A stretch of DNA of 7,331 bases from CAZLRH01 sp964562015 (GCA_964562015.1 CAZLRH010000052.1:1-7331); one strand, 5' to 3'. Positions 1 to 6,083 are shown, counted from the first letter of the stretch. Program-made: numbers and translations. Notes: generated by a model not told the origin, from the sequence alone.

Positions 1-50
1 TGGAAAGAGCCGCTATGCCAACCCGTGTCAACCACCGTGTTTTCAGGCAT
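1..50 (-). CDS. Possible 5' end of a leftward gene, cut by the window edge
   Basis: An ATG at 50-48 opens a frame that stays open for 16 codons to the window edge (MPENTVVDTGWHSGSF). A GAGGG stretch just upstream could act as a ribosome binding site, though its spacing to the ATG is short. It lies about 130 bases beyond the stop of the downstream recombinase and on the same strand, so it could be the next gene of the element or the first host gene. The fragment is too short to recognise a family and could be a chance frame. Confidence 0.25.
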   Translation of the reverse strand, partial: MPENTVVDTGWHSGSF

Positions 51-70
51 GATCCCTCGTTTCCCTGGTG

Positions 71-94
71 GCCGGTCTTGGATGTATGACCGGC
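71..94. repeat. Perfect 7-bp inverted repeat with 10-bp spacer
   Basis: GCCGGTC (71-77) and GACCGGC (88-94) are perfect inverted arms separated by ttggatgtat. A G-T and a T-A pair extend the stem slightly outward. Two short inverted arms around a spacer is the general shape of tyrosine-recombinase core sites, and this one lies just past the recombinase genes. It could equally be a transcript-end hairpin, but no T-run follows on either strand. Confidence 0.5.
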
Positions 95-124
95 TAAGGA
101 AAGAACGGGTCTGGCGGCATGAAG

Positions 125-141
125 CCCTGTTTTTCACAGGG
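125..141. repeat. Hairpin CCCTGT / ACAGGG after the recombinase operon
   Basis: CCCTGT (125-130) and ACAGGG (136-141) flank a 5-base loop, about 40 bases past the stop of the second recombinase. It could help end the leftward operon transcript. The minus-strand sequence after the stem has no T-tract, so it is not a standard intrinsic terminator. Confidence 0.35.
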
Positions 142-180
142 TCGGAGTGTAGGATTTTTCCGGCGGTGATGCCAGCGCAT

Positions 181-1140
181 TCACGGCTGCGCTTTGCGCC
201 GTTGCTGCTGCTGTTCTCGTGGATGGAACTTGCGGTGCGCTTCTTTCAAATCGGTGATGGTCAGCCGCAGATAACGCTCCGTGGTCGCCAGCGATTTGTG
301 GCCGAGCATTTCCTGAACGTGCCGGAGATTGGCGTTGTTCTTGAGCAGGTGCGTGGCGCAACTGTGCCGCCACAGATGACAGGTGACGTGCTTTTTGAGC
401 CGCACCTGGCGAACGTACTTATCAATCAGCCGTTTGATGCCATGCACGCCGATGGGCAGGCCGTCGCGATGCGAGATAAACAGCTTGTCGCTCTGGCGGC
501 CTTTCAAAAGCTCTGGCCGGATGGCTTTGATGTAGTTCTCAAGATACTGGCAGGCGATGCTGCTCAACGGCACCACGCGGTCTTTGCCGCCCTTGCCCCG
601 GTTCACGCGCAACAGTTCTTCCTCAAGGTTCACGTCCTCGACGTTCAAGTTGCGCAACTCCTGTTTGCGAACGCCGGTGGCGTAAAGCACTTCAAGCAAT
701 ACCCGGTCGCGGTAGCCGGTGAGCGTTTGAGTGTCGGGCGCTTCGATGAGTTTGCGGGCTTCGTCGGTCGTGAGAACGTTTTTCGGCAGTGAGTCCGGCT
801 CGCGTGACAGCCGCAAGCCCTGCGCCGGGTCACGCGCCAGATAGCCGTCACGGGCAAGGAACGCAAAAAAGTTTTTCACGCCGCAGAGGATGTGATTCTG
901 CGAGCCGACAGTGCGGGCCGTGCCTTTGATGGTGGGCTGGTGAAAGAGCCAGCGTTGAAAGTCCTGCAACCGTGCCGCCGTGATGGTGTGAACGTCGGTG
1001 ATTTTGGTCTCGGTCAAAAACTCGTCGAAGCGTTTGAAGTAGAACCGCTGCACTTCCAACGTGCGCGGCGAGAAGTTGAGCGATTCAAGCTGCTGCAAGT
1101 AGCGGCTGAACAGGGCTTCAATGGTGAGTGGTTCGGACAT
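181..1140 (-). CDS. Tyrosine recombinase/integrase B (319 aa, complete catalytic set)
   Basis: A site-specific DNA recombinase of the phage integrase/XerC-XerD family, which cuts and rejoins DNA through a covalent 3'-phosphotyrosine link. Residues about 1-110 form the SAM-like core-binding domain and about 120-305 the catalytic domain. Visible catalytic residues are R158 (in TGVRKQEL), K183 (RGKGGKDR), H255 and R258 (HLWRH), H281 (LGHKSL) and nucleophile Y290 (TTERYLRL). The tail after about 305 is short, basic and glutamine-rich. The length is normal for Xer-type enzymes. The ATG lies 3 bases after the stop of the preceding recombinase and has only a weak Shine-Dalgarno, so translation probably depends on reinitiation. 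It is clearly paralogous to its neighbour (shared RDR, GKGGKDRVVP and WRH motifs), so the two may act as a heteromeric pair. The target site is unknown. Confidence 0.93.
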   Translation of the reverse strand: MSEPLTIEALFSRYLQQLESLNFSPRTLEVQRFYFKRFDEFLTETKITDVHTITAARLQDFQRWLFHQPTIKGTARTVGSQNHILCGVKNFFAFLARDGYLARDPAQGLRLSREPDSLPKNVLTTDEARKLIEAPDTQTLTGYRDRVLLEVLYATGVRKQELRNLNVEDVNLEEELLRVNRGKGGKDRVVPLSSIACQYLENYIKAIRPELLKGRQSDKLFISHRDGLPIGVHGIKRLIDKYVRQVRLKKHVTCHLWRHSCATHLLKNNANLRHVQEMLGHKSLATTERYLRLTITDLKEAHRKFHPREQQQQRRKAQP

Positions 1141-1143
1141 GGT

Positions 1144-2085
1144 TCAGGCGTTATCCGTCGGCGTGCCGGGCGATATGCGCCCGCGTGGGTGGGCGCGCCG
1201 GAACGTCTTTTTTAATTCCGGCACGGTGACACGCGTATAAATCTGCGTGGTCGTCAGCGACTCGTGCCCAAGCAACCGCTGCACATACATGATGTTCGCG
1301 CCGTTGCTGACCAGATGGCTGGCGCAGGTGTGCCGCCAGACGTGCGGCGGCACTTTCCGGCCCAGCACGCGCAAGGCATGGCGTTCGATGATCTGCGCCA
1401 TTGCCGTCACTTTGACCGGCTTGTGCGGCTGGATGGCCGACAGCCAAAGCGCGTCTGTCCAGGCCGGATCGCGCTGCGCTTTGAGCCACACCCTACGGGC
1501 TGCTTTGAGATACCGGGCCAGTGCTTCACACGCGCTCTGGCCGATGGGCACCACGCGGTCTTTGCCGCCCTTGCCGCCATTCACGCGAACGAACCCGTTG
1601 GCAATGTCCACATCCGGCAACGTGAGCCGGGCCATTTCTTCACGGCGAATGCCGCTGCTGTAAAACACTTCCAAGATGGCCCGGTCACGAATGCCGGTGG
1701 GCGTGGCCACGTCCGGCGCGTTCAACATCTTGCGGACTTCCGACAGTTTCATGATGCGCTTGGGCAACGTGCGTTCCACTTTGGGCAGTCGCACGCTGAC
1801 ACAGGGATTGAGCAAGATCGCGTCGGTGCTTTCCAGATGGGCAAAAAAGTAGCGCACGCTGGCCATGTGAAGCCGGGCGGTCATCACTTCGTAGCGGCGC
1901 AACATTTCCCGCTGAAAGTCCTCAATGGTCTGGCGGCTCACTTCACGAAGATCGTCCAGGCCGATGGTTTTCAGATAATCAAAAAAGATGCGGAGCGACT
2001 GACGGCGTGTTGCGAGTGTGCCGGGCGCGTAGTGGCGCACGCGCAGCGATTCCAAGTAATCGTCCAAAGCGGTTTGTAGCGTCAT
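1144..2085 (-). CDS. Tyrosine recombinase/integrase A (313 aa, complete catalytic set)
   Basis: Tyrosine recombinase of the XerC/XerD-phage integrase superfamily. The N-terminal core-binding domain covers about residues 1-103 and the catalytic domain about 112-297. Catalytic residues seen are R147 (SGIRREEM), K172 (GGKGGKDR), H248 and R251 (HVWRH), H274 (LGHESL) and nucleophile Y283 (TTQIYTRV). The length matches Xer-type enzymes, with no arm-binding extension like that of lambda integrase. The start overlaps the primase stop (ATGA) and has a strong GGAGGAA ribosome site inside the primase gene, so the two are translationally coupled. Its likely role is integration or excision of the element together with the adjacent paralogue. 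I see no integron-type insertion before the HxxR motif, so an integron integrase is unlikely. Confidence 0.93.
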   Translation of the reverse strand: MTLQTALDDYLESLRVRHYAPGTLATRRQSLRIFFDYLKTIGLDDLREVSRQTIEDFQREMLRRYEVMTARLHMASVRYFFAHLESTDAILLNPCVSVRLPKVERTLPKRIMKLSEVRKMLNAPDVATPTGIRDRAILEVFYSSGIRREEMARLTLPDVDIANGFVRVNGGKGGKDRVVPIGQSACEALARYLKAARRVWLKAQRDPAWTDALWLSAIQPHKPVKVTAMAQIIERHALRVLGRKVPPHVWRHTCASHLVSNGANIMYVQRLLGHESLTTTQIYTRVTVPELKKTFRRAHPRGRISPGTPTDNA

Positions 2086-4922
2086 AAGCCGTTCCTCCCG
2101 GCGTGTGTTTCCGGTATATGCTCCCCCGAAAGAGGCGCGAGGTTGGGAACGGTAGTCACTAAATCCGCGTGTTGACGGGCGTTTTGTCGCTTCCGAACCT
2201 CGCGCTTTTCCACCTGCAAGGTGGGTGTAAGGTGGCCGTTTTTACCTGCGGGGTGGGGCAAAACGCCTGCGAGGTGCGTGCCGCACGGGCCTACAAGCTG
2301 CGCTTCCCGGCGCACCTGTTCCACCGATTTGATGCCCGCCAAAAACTTCCCGCCCTGCTCGTGCTGCTCCGGCTCGTAGAGCAATCGGTACTGGTAGGTC
2401 TGTCCGTTGCGGCCCGCCAATGGCAGTGCGTATTCCATTTCCACCAGTTCGTTCAGATGGGTGCGCAACCGGGTGTCGCCCCACTTGAACGCCTCACGCA
2501 GTTCGCGCCGGTTGAACGTGATGTGACCGGCGATTTTTTCACCGGCCCGGCGCTGCATATATTGATAGGTCAGGCGCAACAACTCGCGTCCTGGCTGTGA
2601 CAGGTCATCGAGGCTGTGGCCGAACAACTGGTGCGCCAGTTCGTTCGCAATGGCAATGTCATCCAGCGTGGTTTCGATGTATTCGCCAAGCTCCGGGTCG
2701 TCGTGGACGGGCCGCTGCAACTGATACAGGAACGTCACGGCCAAAATCAGATTCAGATATTTCGGATGGTCGCGGCGCACTAGCAGCGAGTCGTCGGGAT
2801 AAGTCAGCAGCGGCTCGAACGGATTGAGGACTTTCAGCGGCTTGAGCAACCGCTGCAACGCATGATGCCGTTTCAAAATCGCCTCGCACGCCAGCCGCCG
2901 TTTCCAGCCCTCGCGGGTGTGGCTGTGGCGCTGCGCTTCCAAAATCGCCCGCGTCTGCTCCAACGATTCGTCCACGCTGATAATGATAAACCGGCTGCGC
3001 GTCTCGGCGTCGGTGCGCGGGTCGGTCGTGGTCTGAAAGACCGCCGTGGGACCGTGAACCGTGTTCATCTGCGTTTCGAGTTTGCCGGTCAACGAGTTTT
3101 TGGTGGTGGATTCGATGACGAGTTTTTTTGCGGAGATGAGATTGCGAATGGCGTAATCGGCTCCCTGCGCTCCGGCCAGTTCTTCAACCGCCAGCACTTT
3201 ATGACGCAACGAGTCCTCACCTTTGTAAAACAACGCCCGGTCGGTCAGCGAAGTCAGTTTGATTAAGTCCTCATCCGGGCAGAGCGACAGCACGGTATCC
3301 TGCAAGTGGCTCTTGCCGGAGCCGCTGCCCGAAAGCGTCAAGAGCGCCAGCGGGTCGGGCATTTTCCGGCTGGTCATCACGAGATAGCCAATCAGTTTGT
3401 TGGTGGCCTCGCGCACCATGCCGAGCTTGTCCATGTCGCGCAAAATCTCCCCGGCCAGATCGGGATGTTTTCCGAGCTTCAACGCCTCGGCTTTGTCGGT
3501 GTCCGACACCAGCACCATCTGGCCCTTGCTTTCGGTCAGTTGCTTTTGCGCGTACGCCTCGACCTGGGCAATGAGCCGGTTCACGTCGGATTCGACGGCT
3601 TCAACGGTTTCACGAAACAGGCGCGCCGCTTCGCCGATGAACAGGCGGCGCGAACGGCTCACGTAAAAATCAACGGTGTCAATGTGGAAGCGCCCGGCGC
3701 TCACCGGCTCGGCGCTGACGGCCTTCACGGTCGCCCGCAAGCGCGCCTGCTTCTGCTGCTCAATGGCGCGAAGCTCGTACCGGCGATTGCCGTAACGGGC
3801 GACAAAGCCGTCCGGCGTCATTTCGATTTGCTCGTCACCTTGCTTTTCAGTGACTTCACTTTTCGGCGGCTGCGCCGGTTTCAACGGCTCAAGGCACTGC
3901 TTTTCAAAATCAGTCGGCGAACGGCTGAGGAAAAAATCGTTGGCGTCTTTCACGCCCTCCGGCCAGCACACGACATGGATTTGCTTTGCCAGTGACGGCA
4001 ACACTTCATCCTTTAGCCGTGCCGTGGCTTCCGCTCCGCCTTTGTCATTGTCCAGGCAAAGATAAACTTCGGTCGTGCCGGTCTCCTTCAAAAGCTGCTC
4101 GTGGTGCGGCGTCCAGCCGTTCGTGCCATACAACGCGATCACGTTTCTAAACCCGGCCTGCCACAAGCTCATGCCGTCCAAAATCGCCTCGGTGATAAAC
4201 AGCGTTTGATTCGTCCTGGCTGCGACTGCGTTCCACACGCCGCGATGCGGGCCGGGCAGATACAGGTGCTTCGGTTCTTCGTCACTGGTGCGCCTGCCGT
4301 AGATGCCCGCCACTTTCCCGGCGGTGTTGAAGATCGGAACGGTGACACAGCCGCGAAAGAGTTCCTGCCCCTTCGCGTTCAACACGCCCAAAGTTTTCAG
4401 GTTGCGGATGAGGTCGCCGGATTTCGGCAACGCCTTGTGCAACGTCCCGTTGCTGTATCCAACGCTGAACACTTCAAGCAACGTCGGGCCGGACAGGTTG
4501 CGCCGGTTCAAATAGCTCATGCCGGTTTCATCCTTGCGGAGTGTCCGGGCGTAGAAGTTGACCACGCGCTGCAACAACGCTTCGGCGTCTTCTGGTTTCA
4601 AAACTCTGGCCGGTGCTGCTGCGGTCGGCACGGTGCGCGCAAAAACGCTGCCGCTGTTTTCTTTGAGCCACGCAATCGCCTGGCTCTTGCTCAGGCCGTC
4701 CTTGCGCATGATAAAATCAATCACGCTGCCGCCGACGTGACAGCCCAAACAGTTAAACAGGTTCTTCGACGGCGTGACGCGGAACGAGGGCGTTTTCTCC
4801 TGATGGAACGGACACAAGCCGACGTAATCCTTGCCCTGCTTGGCAAGCTTCACGCCCCGCGACTGCACGACGGCAACCAGGTCAATGCTTTGCTTGAGCC
4901 GTGTTAAATCAACCGCGTTCAT
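2082..4922 (-). CDS. CHC2-TOPRIM primase fused to a P-loop (AAA+-like) ATPase, 946 aa
   Basis: A multidomain replication protein. A CHC2 zinc finger lies near residues 30-75 (C37, H40, C58, C61). A DnaG-type TOPRIM catalytic region lies around 188-330, with E245 (ITEAILDG) and D291/D293 (LDNDKGG) as metal-binding acids. A linker of about 150 residues follows. An ATPase domain then begins with Walker A GSGSGKS (532-538). It has a Walker B-like LAVEEL (577-582) and, near 629-645, FQTTTDP followed by ETRSRF, consistent with a sensor and arginine finger. Residues about 798-848 look like a winged helix, and the last 90 are basic and probably flexible. This suggests RNA primer synthesis coupled to DNA unwinding or translocation, as in phage and plasmid primase-helicases, although the ATPase is not the RecA/DnaB type. 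It is first in a leftward operon with two recombinases. A weak GGTGA ribosome site precedes the ATG by 9 bases. Primase identity is firm; helicase activity is inferred. Confidence 0.9.
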   Translation of the reverse strand: MNAVDLTRLKQSIDLVAVVQSRGVKLAKQGKDYVGLCPFHQEKTPSFRVTPSKNLFNCLGCHVGGSVIDFIMRKDGLSKSQAIAWLKENSGSVFARTVPTAAAPARVLKPEDAEALLQRVVNFYARTLRKDETGMSYLNRRNLSGPTLLEVFSVGYSNGTLHKALPKSGDLIRNLKTLGVLNAKGQELFRGCVTVPIFNTAGKVAGIYGRRTSDEEPKHLYLPGPHRGVWNAVAARTNQTLFITEAILDGMSLWQAGFRNVIALYGTNGWTPHHEQLLKETGTTEVYLCLDNDKGGAEATARLKDEVLPSLAKQIHVVCWPEGVKDANDFFLSRSPTDFEKQCLEPLKPAQPPKSEVTEKQGDEQIEMTPDGFVARYGNRRYELRAIEQQKQARLRATVKAVSAEPVSAGRFHIDTVDFYVSRSRRLFIGEAARLFRETVEAVESDVNRLIAQVEAYAQKQLTESKGQMVLVSDTDKAEALKLGKHPDLAGEILRDMDKLGMVREATNKLIGYLVMTSRKMPDPLALLTLSGSGSGKSHLQDTVLSLCPDEDLIKLTSLTDRALFYKGEDSLRHKVLAVEELAGAQGADYAIRNLISAKKLVIESTTKNSLTGKLETQMNTVHGPTAVFQTTTDPRTDAETRSRFIIISVDESLEQTRAILEAQRHSHTREGWKRRLACEAILKRHHALQRLLKPLKVLNPFEPLLTYPDDSLLVRRDHPKYLNLILAVTFLYQLQRPVHDDPELGEYIETTLDDIAIANELAHQLFGHSLDDLSQPGRELLRLTYQYMQRRAGEKIAGHITFNRRELREAFKWGDTRLRTHLNELVEMEYALPLAGRNGQTYQYRLLYEPEQHEQGGKFLAGIKSVEQVRREAQLVGPCGTHLAGVLPHPAGKNGHLTPTLQVEKREVRKRQNARQHADLVTTVPNLAPLSGEHIPETHAGRNGL
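2092..2098 (-). promoter_or_regulatory. Strong ribosome binding site for recombinase A
   Basis: On the minus strand GGAGGAA lies 6 bases upstream of the recombinase A ATG, inside the last codons of the primase gene. It fixes this start and supports translational coupling across the ATGA overlap. Confidence 0.75.
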
Positions 4923-4941
4923 CGGCGTGTTTCACCAGCAA

Positions 4942-4971
4942 GACGGGTGCTGCCCTGCGACAACACCCGTC
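4942..4971. repeat. Repeat unit 1 hairpin
   Basis: GACGGGTG (4942-4949) pairs with CACCCGTC (4964-4971). A further TG/CA pair inside follows a single C/A mismatch. The loop is about 8 bases. Confidence 0.75.
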
Positions 4972-5034
4972 CCCCTGGCGGTGCCTCTCCTGGAGCCTCG
5001 ATGGTGCGAGGAAAGTTTCTGAAAGCCGCTCGGA

Positions 5035-5063
5035 ACGGGTGCTGCCTTGCGGCAAACACCCGT
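5035..5063. repeat. Repeat unit 2 hairpin
   Basis: ACGGGTG (5035-5041) pairs with CACCCGT (5057-5063). After a small internal bulge, TGCC (5043-5046) pairs with GGCA (5051-5054) around a ttgc loop. Confidence 0.75.
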
Positions 5064-5121
5064 CCCGGCGCTTCGCGGTGCCTCTGGTGGGGTGCAAGTT
5101 TTTGAAAAGGAGTCAGGCAGA

Positions 5122-5149
5122 ACGGGCGTTGCGTTGCAGCAACGCCCGT
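5122..5149. repeat. Repeat unit 3 hairpin, perfect 11-bp stem
   Basis: ACGGGCGTTGC (5122-5132) pairs perfectly with GCAACGCCCGT (5139-5149) around a 6-base loop. Compared with units 1 and 2, a T-A pair in the stem has become C-G on both arms, which is a compensatory change. Confidence 0.8.
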
Positions 5150-5265
5150 CCCGATGGCGCTTCACCGTGGCCATGTCCGTACCAGTGCCTGTGTGGGGCG
5201 TGAGGAAAGTGGTCATGGGACGGCGGTTTTTCTCAAAGGCCGTCAAGCCGTTTTGCGGAGTTTTC

Positions 5266-5294
5266 TTGCAGTCGTGAACCATGACATCTATAAA
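5266..5294 (+). promoter_or_regulatory. Rightward sigma70-like promoter for the XRE gene
   Basis: TTGCAG (5266-5271) and TATAAA (5289-5294) are separated by exactly 17 bases, which predicts a start near 5301. A second possible -10, TATAAT at 5299-5304, lacks a good -35. The promoter reads into the repressor gene. Confidence 0.6.
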
Positions 5295-5317
5295 CAACTA
5301 TAATTGCTTATTAGATG
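5285..5317. promoter_or_regulatory. Candidate XRE operator: dyad over both -10 boxes
   Basis: CATCTATAAACAA (5285-5297) is matched by the inverted arm TTGCTTATTAGATG (5304-5317) across a 6-base centre. Twelve of 13 positions pair, allowing one extra T (5312) and one mismatch. The dyad covers the -10 elements of both divergent promoters and part of the leftward spacer. XRE repressors usually bind such dyads as dimers next to their own gene, so self-repression together with repression of the leftward operon is a reasonable reading. Confidence 0.6.
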
Positions 5318-5325
5318 CAAGTCAA
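5297..5325 (-). promoter_or_regulatory. Leftward sigma70-like promoter for the primase-recombinase operon
   Basis: On the minus strand TTGACT (5325-5320) and TATAGT (5302-5297) are separated by exactly 17 bases; each hexamer matches consensus at 5 of 6 positions. Predicted start is near 5290. It overlaps the rightward promoter face to face, so the two polymerases would compete for the same DNA. Confidence 0.65.
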
Positions 5326-5365
5326 AACGCATATTTCCGAGACTGCCCCGTATAGTCCTCCCGAT

Positions 5366-5731
5366 ATGGCAGGACGACCAGCAACGAAACCGGCTCCTCC
5401 GTTCGGCGAACGCCTGGCGGCGCTACGGAAGGAACGCGGATGGACTCAGCCGCAACTCGCGGAACGGATCGGCACAACCGTCACGATGGTGACTTACCTC
5501 GAACGCCGGGCGAAAAACCCCACGGTAAAAACAATGGAGCAAATCGCCCGCATCTTTGGAGTTCCCATCAGCGAACTGCTCGGTTTGGCCAAGATTCAAA
5601 AGAGCGCACGCAAACCGGGACCGCCTTCGCGTTTGGAGGAACTGACCGGGCAACTTTCCAAACTTCCCCGCAGCAAACAAAAAATCGTCGTGGAGATGCT
5701 CGAAGGATTTTTGCAGAAGACGCGCAAGTGA
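5366..5731 (+). CDS. XRE-family helix-turn-helix transcriptional regulator (121 aa)
   Basis: A Cro/C1-type DNA-binding repressor. The helix-turn-helix domain covers about residues 13-73, from FGERLAALRKERG through TQPQLAERIGTTVTMVTYLE (recognition helix in the second half) to ISELLGL. A C-terminal part of about 45 residues, with a predicted helical leucine-rich end (LEELTGQLSKL ... VVEMLEGFL), probably dimerises. No peptidase domain is present, so it is not a LexA/CI-type self-cleaving repressor. The start is uncertain. I prefer the ATG at 5366 because the protein then begins MAGRP just before the domain, and because the upstream ATG (5315, giving 138 aa) lies inside the candidate operator and a -35 box. 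Neither start has a clear ribosome site. It is transcribed away from the primase-recombinase operon and probably controls it. Confidence 0.85.
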   Translation: MAGRPATKPAPPFGERLAALRKERGWTQPQLAERIGTTVTMVTYLERRAKNPTVKTMEQIARIFGVPISELLGLAKIQKSARKPGPPSRLEELTGQLSKLPRSKQKIVVEMLEGFLQKTRK

Positions 5732-5739
5732 TTTTCCAG

Positions 5740-5775
5740 CGGGCAGGCGATGCGCCAGCATTGCCACGCTGCCCG
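5740..5775. repeat. Inverted repeat just after the XRE gene
   Basis: CGGGCAG (5740-5746) and CTGCCCG (5769-5775) are perfect 7-base inverted arms around a 22-base loop, beginning 9 bases past the XRE stop. It could help end that transcript, but no T-run follows. Confidence 0.3.
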
Positions 5776-5910
5776 GCGCGGCAGCCAGAGCGCCTACCAA
5801 GCAGGCCAGCGACGTTCGACAGCCATACGCCGCAGCAAAGGTTCGGACGCCGCTTCGACAAGCCAGCAACACCACCCTAGCAGCAAAAAGGAAAACCCGT
5901 GACGCTGGCA

Positions 5911-5954
5911 CGCGGCAACGCACCGGCAAACGACCGGCGTACAACCGGCGCGAC
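5911..5954. repeat. Four 11-bp phased repeats (ACCGGC core)
   Basis: ACCGGC recurs at 5922, 5933 and 5944, exactly 11 bases apart, and a weaker copy (CGCGGCAACGC) starts at 5911. Eleven bases is about one helical turn, so the copies would present the same DNA face. Short phased repeats are typical of protein-binding arrays near origins or recombination sites. The GACCGGC heptamer at 5932-5938 also forms one arm of the inverted repeat at 71-94. The function is unknown. Confidence 0.5.
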
Positions 5955-5974
5955 AACGAGCAACTGCGCCGTCA

Positions 5975-5990
5975 GCATTCCGGCGAATGC
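5975..5990. repeat. Small perfect hairpin GCATTC/GAATGC
   Basis: GCATTC (5975-5980) and GAATGC (5985-5990) flank a cggc loop, close to the phased repeats. No function is assigned. Confidence 0.35.
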
Positions 5991-6033
5991 CGTTCACTGC
6001 GTCGTCTGCGCCTCACGCTTCATGTGAGAAGAC

Positions 6034-6067
6034 AAAGCCCTCCGGCTTTGGTTTCTCCAAAGCCGGA
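6034..6067 (-). terminator. Terminator-like hairpin with an alternative pairing
   Basis: TCCGGCTTTGG (6041-6051) and CCAAAGCCGGA (6057-6067) form a perfect 11-bp stem with a 5-base loop. Read leftward, the stem is followed by GGGCTTTGTCTTCT, which is T-rich though not a clean T-run, so it may end leftward transcripts from the 6.2-7.0 kb genes. AAAGCC (6034-6039) can pair instead with GGCTTT (6044-6049), giving a competing fold. Confidence 0.45.
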
Positions 6068-6083
6068 ACCTAAGCGCAACCCG

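Larger units (their letters stand above)
4941..5220. repeat. Three tandem diverged ~90-bp hairpin-bearing repeat units
   Basis: Units begin at about 4941, 5033 and 5120, with hairpins spaced 92 and 87 bases apart. Each has an ACGGGYG...CRCCCGT hairpin, then a shorter GGC...GCC hairpin, then a related tail (compare GCGAGGAAAGT at 5006-5016 with GTGAGGAAAGT at 5199-5209). The copies have diverged while the hairpins remain, so folding or dyad symmetry seems to be what is kept. They occupy the divergent region between the primase operon and the repressor gene. Confidence 0.8.
4923..5290 (-). other. Long structured leader of the primase operon
   Basis: If the leftward promoter at 5325-5297 is used, the transcript starts near 5290 and carries about 368 untranslated bases before the primase ATG. 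This span contains no convincing gene and holds three tandem hairpin units, the nearest ending 20 bases before the start codon. It may act as RNA (attenuation, translation control) or as DNA (origin or protein-binding array). The sequence does not decide between these. Confidence 0.5.

Noticed and set aside
25..792. 255-codon rightward frame
   Set aside because: It lies opposite the catalytic domain of recombinase B, which has every family motif. No ribosome site or recognisable domain supports it.
1264..2079. 271-codon rightward frame
   Set aside because: Antisense to recombinase A, whose catalytic residues are all present; a GC-rich shadow frame.
181..2085. Recombinase-in-trio (RIT) element
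   Set aside because: Only two recombinase genes are adjacent; the third gene of the operon is a primase.
4101..4907. 268-codon rightward frame and shorter ones within 2169-4065
   Set aside because: All lie opposite the primase gene, whose zinc finger, TOPRIM and Walker motifs are clear.
4941..5220. CRISPR array
   Set aside because: There are only three diverged units of about 90 bases, without a constant repeat and unique spacers, and no cas genes.
4932..5297. 121-codon leftward frame over the tandem repeats
   Set aside because: Its protein simply translates the repeated DNA units, with Cys/Pro/Arg-rich low-complexity text. The nucleotide hairpins, not the reading frame, are conserved among units.
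5423..5956. 177-codon leftward and 146-codon rightward (5440-5880) frames
   Set aside because: Both overlap the XRE gene in other frames and run into non-coding sequence without a family pattern.
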